NCBI GenBank assembly: GCA_024699855.1
Contig: JAMPIQ010000003.1
Span: 868,001 to 932,000, forward strand
Length of the DNA stretch: 64,000 bases
Source of the DNA: Aphelenchoides besseyi
Lineage: Eukaryota; Nematoda; Chromadorea; Rhabditida; Aphelenchoididae
Direction of reading: 5' to 3'
Positions within the stretch are counted from its first letter, which is position 1; each line of letters starts with the position of its first letter. The notes below the pieces were generated by a model. The model saw only the letters and a list, made by a program, of their open reading frames with translations, ran no database searches and was not told the DNA's origin. Shown here one piece after another: positions 31,734 through 43,206 of the stretch. The position numbers were made by a program, and so were the translations under genes.

Positions 31734-33699
31734 ACCGTTTTATGAATAAATTCTATTCAAATAGCATTTCACGATTATTGTGCAATCGTTGAACACTCGA
31801 ACATACCTTACCATAAGAACTGTTGCGATGTCAACATTAGTTTTTGCAAACACAAGTTGTCGATCAACTTTTAAATATTGACGTACATTTTTTGATAACG
31901 TGGTTTATTCATCGTTCAAGAATACGTTCATTTCGTTTTTGAGATCTTGTTGGTTTGAAGTTCAAGTTTACTGAAGATAACGCAACGAGTGCATAATTGA
32001 TAAGACCTTTAGCGAGGTTTCCTTATCTTTTTGTCATTTTAGTATCTTTCAACGATTTGCATTCTAAGGCCCAAATGATCTTAACCTTAAATCTATAAAT
32101 AAGACAATTGAGCATTTGAAAAGACCAGTTTTCATTGAACTTAAATGTGTTTGTATTTCTCGGCTATCTCCGTAATCCTTTCAGTCGCTACTACTGCAGT
32201 CTTTGGTCTTTGTGATAAAAAAACATGTGATTAGTGGAATGAGAGTGCGCAATAATGCTGCTCATTTGAAAGTTCACCACGAAATTCAACGAGCCGAAGG
32301 TAGGAAGTTTGACTTTACTAACTAGTTAACATACAATTAGCACTACAAAGTTATCCAATATTGTTCAGCTTTACCTGCAGTTTACGGCAACTGAGATTAA
32401 CTACCATCATCATCGTGATCAACTTTACAAAACCAATTTTGCGTATCTTTTCGATTCCAATTAAGTTCCCAATCAAAGTTTGCTTTCTAAACTTTTAGAT
32501 CCTTACTTTTACGTGCTTCTTTACAGGCATGCCAAATTACAATTCAGCATCATCGACAGGAAGGTCTGCACAAACTTTTGCAATTTTGGACGATTTTTGA
32601 CAGATTGTTTGGCTTCGAAGTGCTCTCATTTCTTTGCCAGTTATCCGGTAACTACAAATTTGGACACAATTAATAGCCGGTCTTTTGAGCTTTTTATCAA
32701 TATAATATGGCCGTCGGTTGTTACCAGAATCTCCGAGATACATCGATTGGCGCGATGGACATGTCATACAAAAGAATGGGGGGTGTTGTGTATTTTGGCT
32801 CATTGGCTGATTGAATTCTATTGATATTTGCAGAGTTTTAAGCTCATTAATGTCTATTGTTGTTCTGTTAATTTAAAGCTTTCATAGTGACTGGTTCTTG
32901 AGCTACAATCGTTGGAATTTGAATCTTCTCAGAGGTTAATGTCCGATAGTGGCATTCTTTTTTTATGTTTGCAGGCCCTTTGTTTTCTCTATGTTTAGAC
33001 TACAATGTTCATGTTCTCGTTTTTATGATAAGAATTGGTGACAAACTCTCGCTTAACTTCCAATCTTTTCGACCATTCCAAGTCAAAAAAAACATTTCGT
33101 TGGCATGTCGGTGGATAATTCTGGGTCAAGTTCTTGAACAAAAACTGATTACTGGAAACGCCTAGCCAACAGACTACTTATCTGTTCGTTCACAGCAGCA
33201 AACTTAATTCTGCCAATCATCTTTTCACTTTCGAACTTGTGTGATCAAGTATTCAGTTGCCGGTAACTGCACAAAGTTTTGTTGAAAACTGTTGCGATAA
33301 TCATTATCGAGTAGAATGGTCGTTCATTTAGGTCTGTTAATGCAATCGAGCTGGAAATTTATGATAAGAAGGACGGGTTGGTTGCGGTTTCAACATTTGG
33401 ACCCGAGTGTATCGAAAAAAGAAACAAATGAGCTACGGTTGCTTATTATTCTGACGTTCTATAGCTCAAGTACAATCTTTCTTTTTGCCGTTCAAATTCT
33501 CTGATCGAGTTCAACTGATGTTCTTTCGAAGTCCTGAACTTTCACTCAAACTTGGAATATTGAGGCCCTAAAGTTTAAAATCTCGCGAAAAGGCCTTTCT
33601 ACTCTAATTCGTACGAGTATCCGATGATAAGCTTAAATGAACCTCAAGTACTCAAGCAGTATTTTGAATTCCTATTTTATTTATCGACATACACATCTA
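31734..33699. other. Intergenic stretch with weak ORFs
   Basis: About 2 kb without a supportable gene. A short signal-peptide-like ORF starts near 32144 (MCLYFSAISVILSVATTAV) and stops after 29 codons. A stretch at 33330-33420 reads ELEIYDKKDGLVAVSTFG in one frame but is isolated. Both are too thin to call. Confidence 0.35.
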
Positions 33700-34465
33700 C
33701 AGGGTGTCTCAAAAAAAAGGGCAATCGTGCTGTAACTTTTTAACCAGCCATTGTATGAAGATTCTGTAAAAAGCAACTAAGGTTCTTTTTGGCCGCGGAG
33801 TCGATTGGTCTAATTTTCTGCCGGATCGGACAAGTCCGCAGGCTGCTATGGACAATTTTGTACCTCCAAGCGAGTTTAACGCTGCGAGTTTTTGCATAAA
33901 TTTACAAACGCTGCTTCTCATTCTTCATTTTTGTCTTCGTTATGACGGTCAGTCGTTATCAATTCACTTATGACAATCCGGATTTGGAAGCATGGGAAGA
34001 ACTCGGGCACAACATTCCATTGTGCAATTTGTGGGTTAATAAGTTTCTTAAGCGCATTACTTTGGTAGTAGTACGGGAACACGGAGGCCACATTGAACAT
34101 CTTGTTAACAAACTGTAATTTTTAATCTTAAATTGTTATAAATAATCTGTAATCAAGTTCATCCATCAAGTGACATAACGAAGTCACGTCATTTTTGCCT
34201 TGCTTCAATTATTGATATCGCCAGCGCTTAAAAAAAATGAAGAATGGGAAGCATCGTTTGTAAATTTATGCAAAAACTCGCAGCGTTAAACTCGCTTGGA
34301 GGTACAAAATTGTCCATAGCAGCCTGCGGACTTGTCCGATCCGGCAGAAAATTAGACCAATCGACTCCGCGGCCAAAAAGAACCTTAGTTGCTTTTTACA
34401 GAATCTTCATACAATGGCTGGTTAAAAAGTTACAGCACGATTGCCCTTTTTTTTGAGACACCCTG
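33700..34465. mobile_element. Palindromic MITE, copy 1
   Basis: 766 bases with about 233-base terminal inverted repeats (33700-33932 and 34233-34465) that start CAGGGTGTCTCAAAAAAAAG, flanked by TA. A 300-base unique centre separates the arms; on the plus strand its end reads VREHGGHIEHLV before a stop, like the end of a Tc1/mariner-type transposase, so it looks like an internally deleted derivative. A second copy is at 53975-54738; they differ by one 3-base and one 1-base indel only. Confidence 0.9.
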
Positions 34466-34546
34466 TAAATCAGAGCGCTATCCACTGATTGTTGCAAAGA
34501 TCGGTACTGAAATGGTGTTTGTGAAAAAATGTTCCAAATAAACAAA

Positions 34547-34869
34547 TTACCTGCATATGCAATTTGTAGAATTTCCATCGGGATCCACGCCCTTTAAGCA
34601 ACCATCTGGTGAAGGTGTCGTCCCAGGAATTGGATATGGACAATCACCACCAAAGACGTAATCCAACGGCGCTGCATTCACAAAAACTAGCGATATACAT
34701 TGAGTAGATAATGCTTCTCTAGGCAATGTATCACAATCAACGATCATAACGTTTTGTTCAATTTCTTTTCCATCTTTCTTGATTATAAATCCCATATAAC
34801 TTTATTAGCCTTAACATCAGTCTCGAAAAGAAACAATAAACAAACTACGAGTATGATCAGATTCGACAT
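34547..34869 (-). pseudogene. Small secreted Cys-rich protein, frame-broken
   Basis: The minus strand starts MSNLIILVVCLLFLFETDVK, a good signal peptide, and in another frame continues IIKKDGKEIEQNVMIVDCDT, GGDCPYPIPGTTPSPDGCLK and NCICR before a stop. The two frames overlap near 34795 and no intron of normal size fits, so a frameshift is likely. I do not recognise the Cys pattern with confidence. Confidence 0.4.
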
Positions 34870-35015
34870 GTTTGCTCAGATGGACAATCCGTGAAGATTC
34901 CTTGCTTGACCGTGAGGGTTGTTAATTGGCCTATTTGATTAACATTTGTGTAAATTGCATTCATAGTCAACGTGCATTCTGACAACCGAAAGTCGCTGAT
35001 TCTCAACAACGTTCT

Positions 35016-35420
35016 TTATTTCGATGAATCAGCAGTACAAACGCATTGATTTGATAGCCGTTCTTTTAGTATCGACTTCTTGTTGCAATTATCGCTGCTG
35101 AAACAACAAGTCGATAAGAAGTGAAAGCACTTACCTGCAATAACACTCCGTGCCATACAAACCACTAAGCCAGAGGTAATACACTCCTTTGATAGTTTGT
35201 CCCTACAACCAGATGCAAGCATATATTCGTTCGCAGTCTAATCTAAAACACTGACAGTGCAATGTGGGTAGACTACTTCGGCCTTCGAGCAATCTTTTGT
35301 TTTAGAATTTTGCATTCAAGATTAAAATATACGACTAGTACGCACTCTATCGATACAATAAATGATCAATGCAGTTGAAGAGCATAACACGGAAAGAAAG
35401 AGCAGGCAAATCAGAAACAT
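35016..35420 (-). CDS. Small secreted Cys-rich protein, Ly6/ET-module-like
   Basis: The minus strand begins MFLICLLFLSVLCSSTALII (signal peptide) at 35420, then after intron-like sequence an exon reads LASGCRDKLSKECITSGLVV, followed by CFHFLSTCCFSSDNCNKK and QCVCTADSSK. The CCxxxxCN block resembles the end of Ly6/three-finger or nematode ET-module proteins. Exon joints are uncertain: the middle block needs an acceptor at about 35242. AATAAA lies at the stop codon. Confidence 0.4.
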
Positions 35421-35739
35421 TTTGACTGGAAGTGAAATGGTTTGACATTTACAGCGTGAGTGAGATTTGCAGTTGGTGTTAATGGCCGTTCACGGTCATT
35501 TGATTTGAAAATGGTAATGCGAAATGCTGGCTATTGTAGTTGAATTTGATGATGTTCTAGTCACGACTAACGAAGCAAAATCAAAGATTAATGATACAAA
35601 TTAGATGGTATTTCAATCATCACTGTTTAAGATCACATTCTTGGAACCAAAAGACATTATATTTGAAGTCGAAAGTTTTGTAGTTCAATGGGAATGTCTT
35701 TGATTCTTGTTACATTCAGACTCGCTGTCAATTTTGAAG

Positions 35740-36865
35740 ATGGTTCGCTTCTCTCTAAATGCAACAACCGGTCGAAATATTCTCGAGTTGGCGAATGATC
35801 GAGATTCGAGTGCTTACGTACGAAGTAAGTCTAAGTGTTCGATTGTTTTATTTTCTTTAGAAATCTATTACTACTGGATCATGTGCTTCTCTTTGGCTTC
35901 TATGACTCTTAACGCACTTCTCTGCGTAGCAATTTGTTGTTTTCCAAATTCACTGATTAAAATCAATCCAATGCTTCTTTGCAATTCGATTGTTGACTAT
36001 CTGTTGGCTAGCACCTATTTTTTCTTTGGACATGTGAGTTATTTGTTCACATCAGTTATGCATCTTTTAGTACCTTTTCGTGGGCTACGATCGACTTTTC
36101 ACGATTTTTCTCGGCTTTGTCCATGTGACTGACCCAAAGACATTCCAATACGTGATCTTCGTCGAACAGATGATCCTCATAGCTAATTGGAACATTGTGA
36201 TTGCGCAGTTTGTGCATCGCTTATTAATCGTTCGATAGTAAGTATAATTGCCAAGATTCAGAACTCGTCTTTTCAGCAACAAACAACCTAGTGGTCGTAG
36301 ACTTTACTGGTTCTTCACTTTCTGCTTTCTACACTACGTTTCGAATTTGTACTTCAACTTAAAAGCTTACTCGGGTCACATGTCAGCCGAAGATCTCGAG
36401 GACTCGGTTTCCATCGTTCGCTATTACGCCATCGAAGTCACCTCAAATAACATCTACGGAAAAATGGTGATCCCAGAAAAAATGACCGTCAATGATTACA
36501 TTCCGACCTTGTATTCTCTCTGTGGATTCATTTTGATTGTCTATTGTTCGATTTCGATTCGTCGAATTTTGAGACAATCGTCGGGAATGAAAGTTGCGAT
36601 TACTCGAAGATTGAATCAATCGATGGACAGAACAATACTTTCGATCGTAAGTTTTGCTTTTACAACTTTCAATCAGAAGCTTCAGGGCGGGATTGTGATG
36701 TTCACAAATGTTTTTCCGAACATCGGCTTTGCGGTCGCATATTCACGATGTCAATCCAACGCGATCTTTTCGTTGGTTGTTTCTACGTGTATACTTTCCA
36801 GTGCGTTCCTGAATCCGTTAGTTACCATAACGTTTATACGCCATCACAGAAACTCGGTCTTCTAA
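35740..36865 (+). CDS. Serpentine chemoreceptor-like 7TM receptor
   Basis: Five exons (35740-35824, 35861-36033, 36071-36237, 36277-36646, 36686-36865) total 975 bases, 324 residues. MVRFSLNATTGRNILELAND is extracellular with one N-glycosylation site. Helices follow: YYYWIMCFSLASMTLNALLC, LLCNSIVDYLLASTYFFFGH, YLFVGYDRLFTIFLGF, RLYWFFTFCFLHYVSNLYF. The motif AITRRLNQSMDRTILS precedes helix six, and CQSNAIFSLVVSTCILSSAF with NPLVTITFIRHHR ends the core. It is paralogous to 13597-14829 with identical lengths for exons 1-3; here exons 4 and 5 of that gene are fused. All exon joints keep frame, so it looks functional. Confidence 0.85.
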
Positions 36866-37546
36866 CTCCTCACTTTCAATTACTTCAAGAAATTGCATAA
36901 GATTTTAAGTGTTCAAGTGATCACGGCCGAGAATCGCTAACACTCGTGATCTTCTTTTTAAACTTGTCGGTTTTATTTTTCAGCTGAATATCGTTGATTA
37001 TCTACCAAGCATAGGATTATTGTCGTTGCATTTGTTTCTGCTCGAAAGCTTAAGGCCGGTGAAAGAGTTTTTTCTTTAGTGTCCAAACGTTGTTGTTGCT
37101 CTTGTCATCCTTGAGTCCGCTGACTTATCTCCACTTTATTGTTCAAATTCCGTTATTATAACTGCGTTTAAATGAACGTGGGATTTTGGTTGGCAAACTT
37201 AGCACGCAAGCAAGTAGGAGCAATAGATGACATACAACTAAACTTGAGAACTAAAAAACTTGGGACGAGATGGCGGTTTTATAGAGCAGCGATTAATAAT
37301 CTTGTGAGTGGGATCTGATTAGTTCGTGGAATCCTTGCCCACTCAATCGATTTAACAAATCTAACTTCCTTTCTTCACTTTTCGTGACACCGTACTTCAC
37401 CTTTTTTCTGAGTCTGTCCCCATCAAGGATTGTTGATGTAAGAATGCAATCAATACGACAAAATAAAACTTGTTACAACTTCTTTCCGCATCTTGAATTG
37501 TTTAGTTTTTCATTGAATGCTTAGACCTTCTTTAGGTCCTCAATAT
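36866..37546. other. Intergenic stretch
   Basis: No supported gene or repeat. It separates the 7TM receptor from the weak minus-strand blocks at 37547-38086. Confidence 0.45.
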
Positions 37547-38086
37547 TTCTATGCAAGTCTGTTGAACAAGTGATCTGTGCGTTCATACCACCGATTAAGT
37601 TGTTCGTCAAGCTGCTCATTCGACTTTACGTGTTTGGACATTGTCGACGATTGAGTTTCGGTGCAAAGTTTGATTCCGATTTTTGTGGAGCAGTCGGGCC
37701 ATGTGATTTTCTGTGTATAATTTAGTTATCTTCTTATGTTAATCGACTGAATGCTGAGTCTTATTGCCCGTGTGTTTGTTCTTGAGTTGGGATTTGGTTG
37801 TCGCTTTATGCTTATAAGCGTCAATTTGTAATCTCTTTGATTGTTTTAAGTCTACGCACATTCTTTCAACACTTTTGACAATCGATGTTAAGCAAAATTT
37901 TGTCACAAGAATCGTATTCATTGCATGATCACATCGAGCAGAACTGATTTCAACACACAGTTTGCATTCGAAGAAAAATCTGCATAGCAACTTTAAAGCG
38001 CGTGTATAAGTCAAAGCTTTCTGATGGCCAACTTCGCAAAAAATAGAAATGAAGACGAGAAAACGGAAAGAGCTTTTGAGTGGCAA
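37547..38086 (-). CDS. Hypothetical Cys-rich protein, partial model
   Basis: One minus-strand block reads SSFRFLVFISIFCE, RFFFECKLCVEISSARCDHA and SIVKSVERMCVDLKQSKRLQ. A second, after an acceptor (ATACACAG), reads KITWPDCSTKIGIKLCTETQ and EQLDEQLNRWYERTDHLFNR before TAG. The first block has no ATG. Two nearby Cys pairs hint at a small secreted protein, possibly saposin-like, but the spacing does not fit well. Unrecognised. Confidence 0.3.
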
Positions 38087-39643
38087 TCGCTTTCGACGGC
38101 CGCTGATTGTCGAGTTTTAAGTTCGTTCGTCAATCGATCGAGCGATCGGGTTTCAATCTCTGATTTCTGATCAGAAACTCAACAGTTCTCTCTGTTTGTT
38201 TGAAAGTTGGTGACTTCGAATCAACTATTTTCCATAAACTCAAATCGTTTAGTTGCAAATCAGCTCGGAAGAATTCGATAGAAAATGACGTTTTAATTGA
38301 CTTTGATCTAAGAAATTCGATGTTTTTGGTCCGATCGATCATCAAAACCGACGTCCAGTGGCCACCGGTTTGAGTCGATTTGACAGCTTTCTAGGCAAAC
38401 GCACGTTCAATTGCACACACTCTCAATGTTCAATTTGCGCCAAATACTTCAGGATAAGAATCTGTTTACGACGAACAACATCCCATCGAGCACTATTGTA
38501 TGCTCATATTAGTTTCCGACCATTCCAACGTCGCGAAGCTAAATTTGTGAACATTTGTAACTTTTTTGTCGAATTCATTTCGTACAACGAAGAGCTTGTT
38601 ACCGCAGATTGATGTGCAAGGTGCTAAAAACAGAGGCTTAGTAATGAAAGCAAAACTCAGTCAGAAACACTGACCTTCAACTGACTCTTTTCTTCGATCA
38701 GATGTTCTTTCTTTGTACAATCGAAAGGCGAGATCGCGGTTAATGTCTTTGCATGAAATCTCTAAATCTGGATTTTGTCATCACGAAACATCAAAAATCA
38801 AAGTGTTTTTCGCGTGCATTCACATCATTTCTCGCTTGAAGGTCTGTTGGTTTTTCAAGTATATTTTCATACGACAAATTTTCGGTGTTGATGTTCGCAA
38901 GTCCAATTGGACATCCAGTTGCTTCATAATAGAACTGATGGAGGATCGTTCATTAAAATGTGATGATCGTCTTCACTACCGACCTCCAATAGTTTTCAAT
39001 TTCAGAAGGCAGTGTATAAAAGCAAAAGTCTCAAGAAACAACGTTGAATAATAAACGGTAGACAGTGTGCTCAACTCTTGCCATTGGTCAAGAAGTAGAT
39101 GTCTACCAATCTATAAGGTTAATTTTTCTTCTTTAAGTTAGTTGCCGATCAGTTGAATTGAATTGCTCTAAACTACTTGCTTATCTTGAAAAGTCCATCC
39201 AATTGATTACCGTACAGTTTATGATGCAACGATTAGCATATCACGTGGAAATACTTTAAGGCAACTCGTTGGAAACTTCGAGCTCTAAGTTCGACTGCTT
39301 ATGCGAAATTACGATCAAAACTTGAACGGTTCTCTTAATGAAATTCAAGTGTATTAATTGCAATAGTGTTCATAATCGAATTAACGTTACCACTAGCTCG
39401 TCATCTACTTGTTCCCTTTCTATTGAAAATTTAGAAAAATGAAGAGATAGACCTTTTTCTTGCTCAAATATCTTATTCTTCACTTGTAGTTGAAAGTATT
39501 TATTGTGCAATGCTTAATGATCGAAACGAAAATTGATGATAAGAACTCTTTTAGATACAACTAAAAGCCATAGGCGATAACTTTTAATTGAATTGTCTTA
39601 ACTTTGGTAGTGATATAAAAGTCCGATTAGCGGCTTCTAACTG
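38087..39643. other. Intergenic stretch
   Basis: About 1.5 kb. Open frames occur on both strands (for example 38130-38345, minus) but without domain resemblance or matched splice signals. Confidence 0.4.
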
Positions 39644-40615
39644 ATGACCAAAATCCAGTATTTTCGTTGTCTTAGCTTTTGTCGCTTCAGCATTCAGTCT
39701 TAACACTGAAGGTCCATATAAACTCGTTGGAAAGAAGCATCAACGCGATGATGCCAAATTGAAAGCCTATCATCAGAAACGACGTGCCAAAGCTCAAGCT
39801 GAAGGAAAGAACTATATTTCTCCATACCCAGAGGAAATCATACACACGGAGATTTTGGTCGGAGATTCAGATCGGTCAACGAATCAATGACCGCTTTTAG
39901 TTTGTTTATTTAGCAGGAAAATTTCTTGTGACCGTGAAAACCGGCTCTCATGAGCTTTGGCTTCTCGGATCTGATTACCCAATTGTTGGCTTTGACGAAA
40001 AGACGTTCGATCCCAACGATCCGTAAGTTCAATGAAACGATCGATTCTCAAAGTTTGATTTAGAAAATCGACTGCAAAGAAAGCTGGCGACTTTTCTGCA
40101 ATCTCCAAAGATTATCGTGAATGAAATAAAAGCATTTTGTTAAACTAATAAATCAGAAGTCTACTAAACTAATGAAATCGATTCCAGAGGTCTTTGGCAC
40201 CGCGTATACCGACAAAATCACGTTCTTCAATGTTCAACTTACACAGCCATTCATTCAATTAATCGCATTAACGGATACATGTGAGGGTTGTTTTTATTAG
40301 TTAAAACGAACTTCAATTTCAGTTTCGATCCACCAATTGATGGTGTTATTTCCGGGGCTTTGCGTTTTGCGTGGAATACAACTGCAGCAAAAAAAACAAG
40401 CCGACTCCAGACTCGAATCTAATTCTCAACTTTTTTGCTGCTCAGTCTTCGTCATAACGAATCGTTCCTCAAGTAAGCAAACAGTAGGTGATGCACACCA
40501 TGCAATATTAAAGCTCTGATTTAGTAATGAGACCACTGGACAATTTCTGGTGTGGGATACAAACTCACTTTGGAAGGGGATTTTAGACTCGAACAGCAGG
40601 TCCATAGGTTCGTAT
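39644..40615 (+). pseudogene. Pepsin-like aspartic protease, decayed
   Basis: Blocks in the right order: a hydrophobic leader FVVLAFVASAFSLNTEG (one base out of frame with the ATG at 39644), propeptide-like LVGKKHQRDDAKLKAYHQKR, the active-site region FLVTVKTGSHELWLLGSD, DEKTFDPNDP split by an intron, STAKKAGDFSAISKDY, FGTAYTDKITFFNVQLTQPF and FDPPIDGVISGALRFA. This follows the pepsin fold order, but the catalytic DTG is KTG, several stops separate the blocks and the C-terminal half is not readable. It is related to the protease gene at 53290-57918. Confidence 0.7.
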
Positions 40616-41093
40616 TAACTTATTCATTTTTTCAGAACCCTGATCGCCTTATTGTGGCGCTTACTCGATAGCGAGCGTTACTGCCATTCATCACTCGGCA
40701 CAGGCATCTCGATTAGTGAGAACTTTCGAAGTCTAATCTTTAGTTTTTTTCAAGGCTCAATACTCTTCATACAGACGTCCGTCTTCGCCTTCTCCTTCGC
40801 TCGTCAACATTAAGTTCAAGTTGCCAATAATTCCAATAAAAACGCATGTCCAGAGATTGCTTGGTTACTGTTGTCACGCAAAATTGATTCTCAGGGACAA
40901 TCACTTTTTGGGTTTGGTAATGTAACAGAATTGACGTGCTTCCAACTACGTGATTTCGGACCCAGGTTAACGAAGGTCATTAACGTTTACGCAAATTCGA
41001 GTATATGATTGTTTTTTCCTGATAAAATTTGCATAGAACCAGAATACGCAGATAAAAGTTGATCATTTTAGTCTCGATCTACTTTCTGTTTCA
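40616..41093. other. Intergenic stretch
   Basis: Some degenerate sequence may belong to the C-terminal half of the upstream protease relic (for example NPDRLIVALTR near 40640), but nothing firm. Confidence 0.35.
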
Positions 41094-42049
41094 ATGGAGC
41101 CGATTTCGGGCGAGGACTTGCTCGATGTATTTCTGATCACAGTGTTGTGAGTTTGTTTGATCGTTGCATTCAACTCGTTTACTCCAGTAGCCTCATCTGC
41201 ATTTGCTTTATCCTGTTGACATTGTTTTCTATCTACATGTGTGTGAGTTTCGGTATTTGTTTCGTATCAGTCTCAGGTTTTCAGGTCACAAAGAACCAGA
41301 AATCAAAGAAGTCGAAACAAAGTCAGCAGTCGCCGCCAACTGCCATGTTGACTTCATCAGAGCCAAAAGCACAACAAGCGTACGACTGCCCGATGCAACC
41401 GGCCATTGAACAAGCAAATCCAGTGGAGAGGAAAGAAGAGCCGATGGTCGAAGAGCAAAAACCGGACGAGCAGAAAGAAGTGAGTTAAAAATGTAAGTCC
41501 CCGATCACTCTGTTGCCGAAGGAAGGTCGTCAAAAACTTCGCGTTCGTTCTCCACAAACTTCCACCATCGACACTCCGATACCAAGTAAAAAACAAGTAT
41601 CTGCGAAGAAACCGCGCTGTAAACGACGTCGTGATCACGCTCCAGATACGATTACCATAGAGTTGCCGTTGAGTACCAACGAAAAGATGTTTATGAGCAG
41701 TCCGCTACCAGCCAGTAAAAATGAGTCTGTGATTGCAAAGAAATCGTATCGAAAGAAACGTCGTCGTGACCACGATCCGGACACGATCACCATCGAATTG
41801 CCGCCCTCAGCCAAAGAGCGTCTGATTGCGGAGCAGCACTACAAGAAAAAAATGAACGATTTTAAACAAAAACAAAAAATCTTGAAACAAGAAGTGAAGA
41901 AGAAACCTCCAGCTTCTGTACCCACGGCTTCTGTAGCGAAAGAAAACAAGCCTGTCAAAAAACTTGAGCCGACTGTCAGCGTGGATCTCAACATCACCAC
42001 TACGAACACGACCGTATCCGTTGATAATGAGGAAAAGTCGAAAAAGTAA
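41094..42049 (+). CDS. Lys-rich single-pass membrane protein, unrecognised
   Basis: Exons read MEPISGEDLLDVFLITV, then the helix LICICFILLTLFSIYMC, then VTKNQKSKKSKQSQQSPPT and a Glu/Lys-rich region. A last junction near 41484-41526 uses GTGAGT with an atypical CCGAAG acceptor and is uncertain. The C-terminal part has a near-perfect internal duplication: RRRDHAPDTITIELPLS and RRRDHDPDTITIELPPS, each preceded by a Lys/Arg cluster, then a coiled, basic tail ending NEEKSKK. The first 45 residues hold the only membrane segment, so most of the chain would be cytoplasmic. No family recognised. Confidence 0.55.
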
Positions 42050-42299
42050 TCCGTTTGTCCTTTCGGTCGCTATAAACATTGTCTCAGCTGTTGACTCAAA
42101 CTGTCGATATTAAATGATTTGAATTAAGGAAATTGAACGTCAAACTAACTTTGCATCTTCCTATTAACACTCACTCTTCTTTTACGTGAATCCAAATCTT
42201 ATGTTCAGAATTGTGAGGTCAAATGAATGACAACAAGCAGTCGAATGGGCACGAAGTTCTGGAATAAGATTCGCACGACGGCCAGTGAATTCGTCCTTT
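42050..42299. other. Intergenic stretch with a vector-like 19-mer
   Basis: Non-coding. At 42275-42293 the plus strand reads ACGACGGCCAGTGAATTCG, identical to the M13-forward-primer/EcoRI region of pUC vectors; see findings. Confidence 0.6.
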
Positions 42300-42565
42300 C
42301 AACATCAAACAAATTGATGGACATTCAGAAGATTAATGAGCGCAAAAATCGTCGAATTTGAAACGCGCAAAAGATGATAATTGAATAGTTAAGAAGCGTT
42401 GTAAGACCGAAGATTGCGTCAACGCCGGCAGGTCGTTTGTTGTTTTACAAAAGATAGCTGGCAAAGCTGTGGTCGAACTTACAACTTCCAACATCTCCAT
42501 TTTGGTCAACTCAAATCCAAAGTGTTTCAAAATGTTAACTAACTTCAGGGATCTGTGCTGTCGAA
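42300..42565 (-). pseudogene. 7TM receptor fragment
   Basis: On the minus strand one block reads LKHFGFELTKMEMLEVV and ends at a GTAAGT donor; a second reads LLNYSIIIFCAFQIRRFLRS. The receptor at 44791-46225 has LKHVGFQLSKTEIFEV at the same kind of donor, and LIDYSIIVFCVFRIRRILRS in the next exon. The match in sequence and splice position shows this is a relic of a paralog. Nothing else of the gene was found nearby. Confidence 0.65.
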
Positions 42566-43206
42566 TTGACTTTGGCAACCGAGTATCAGCGTCTCGATTT
42601 CATTAACGTAAACGCTATTTGGAAGATTGCAAGAAATTCAAAAATTGCTTCCGGTTCCCTTTCCGGCAGCAACAAATGAACTCGACAATTTGACCAAAAA
42701 CATGTCAACAATAAGCTATTCATCAAAAGAACCATTTCAACTGCTATACTCCTGGAGTTTCAACGACAAAAAATCTAATTTTGAAGAACTTAAATGAGAT
42801 CTCTTGCACCAAAGGAAGCGAGAGATGAAGGCAATTCGATTTGAAACACCATCTCAAATGCACCTGTAGCTACAGAGCTGTAGCTCTTGTAAACAAAATG
42901 AGAAAAAGGATCGAAGCGTTTAACTGACCGTATGGCAATTGGTATGATAGGAAGTTCCAACTGTACATAATCCCACGTGATTTATGCAAAGCGATCATAA
43001 TCGGTTGGTAATCGTTCGAACTCAGATCACAAACAGTTGCTGCGTGGGTCGACGGCGGTGATCTGATCGAAAATCAGGAGGTTGCTGCAAATTTGCCTTC
43101 CAACCACATGCTTTTTGTTGCATCCGGACATACACCAGGAACCAACAGTTTGATATAAAAAGACGATAGAATCGGTTTCTCTTCACACTCCAATCGTTCA
43201 ATCCAA
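42566..43206. other. Intergenic stretch upstream of the cathepsin gene
   Basis: No supported gene. A TATAAA-like sequence (TTTGATATAAAAAG) lies at about 43150, some 55 bases before the cathepsin ATG, and may be its promoter. Confidence 0.5.

Noticed and set aside
32480..32824. 114-codon ORF downstream of the astacin gene
   Set aside because: No ATG-proximal signal, no splice partners and no resemblance to protein families I know.
33709..33921. 70-residue ORF found four times with nearly the same sequence
   Set aside because: It is simply the translated arm of the MITE inverted repeats, not a gene family.
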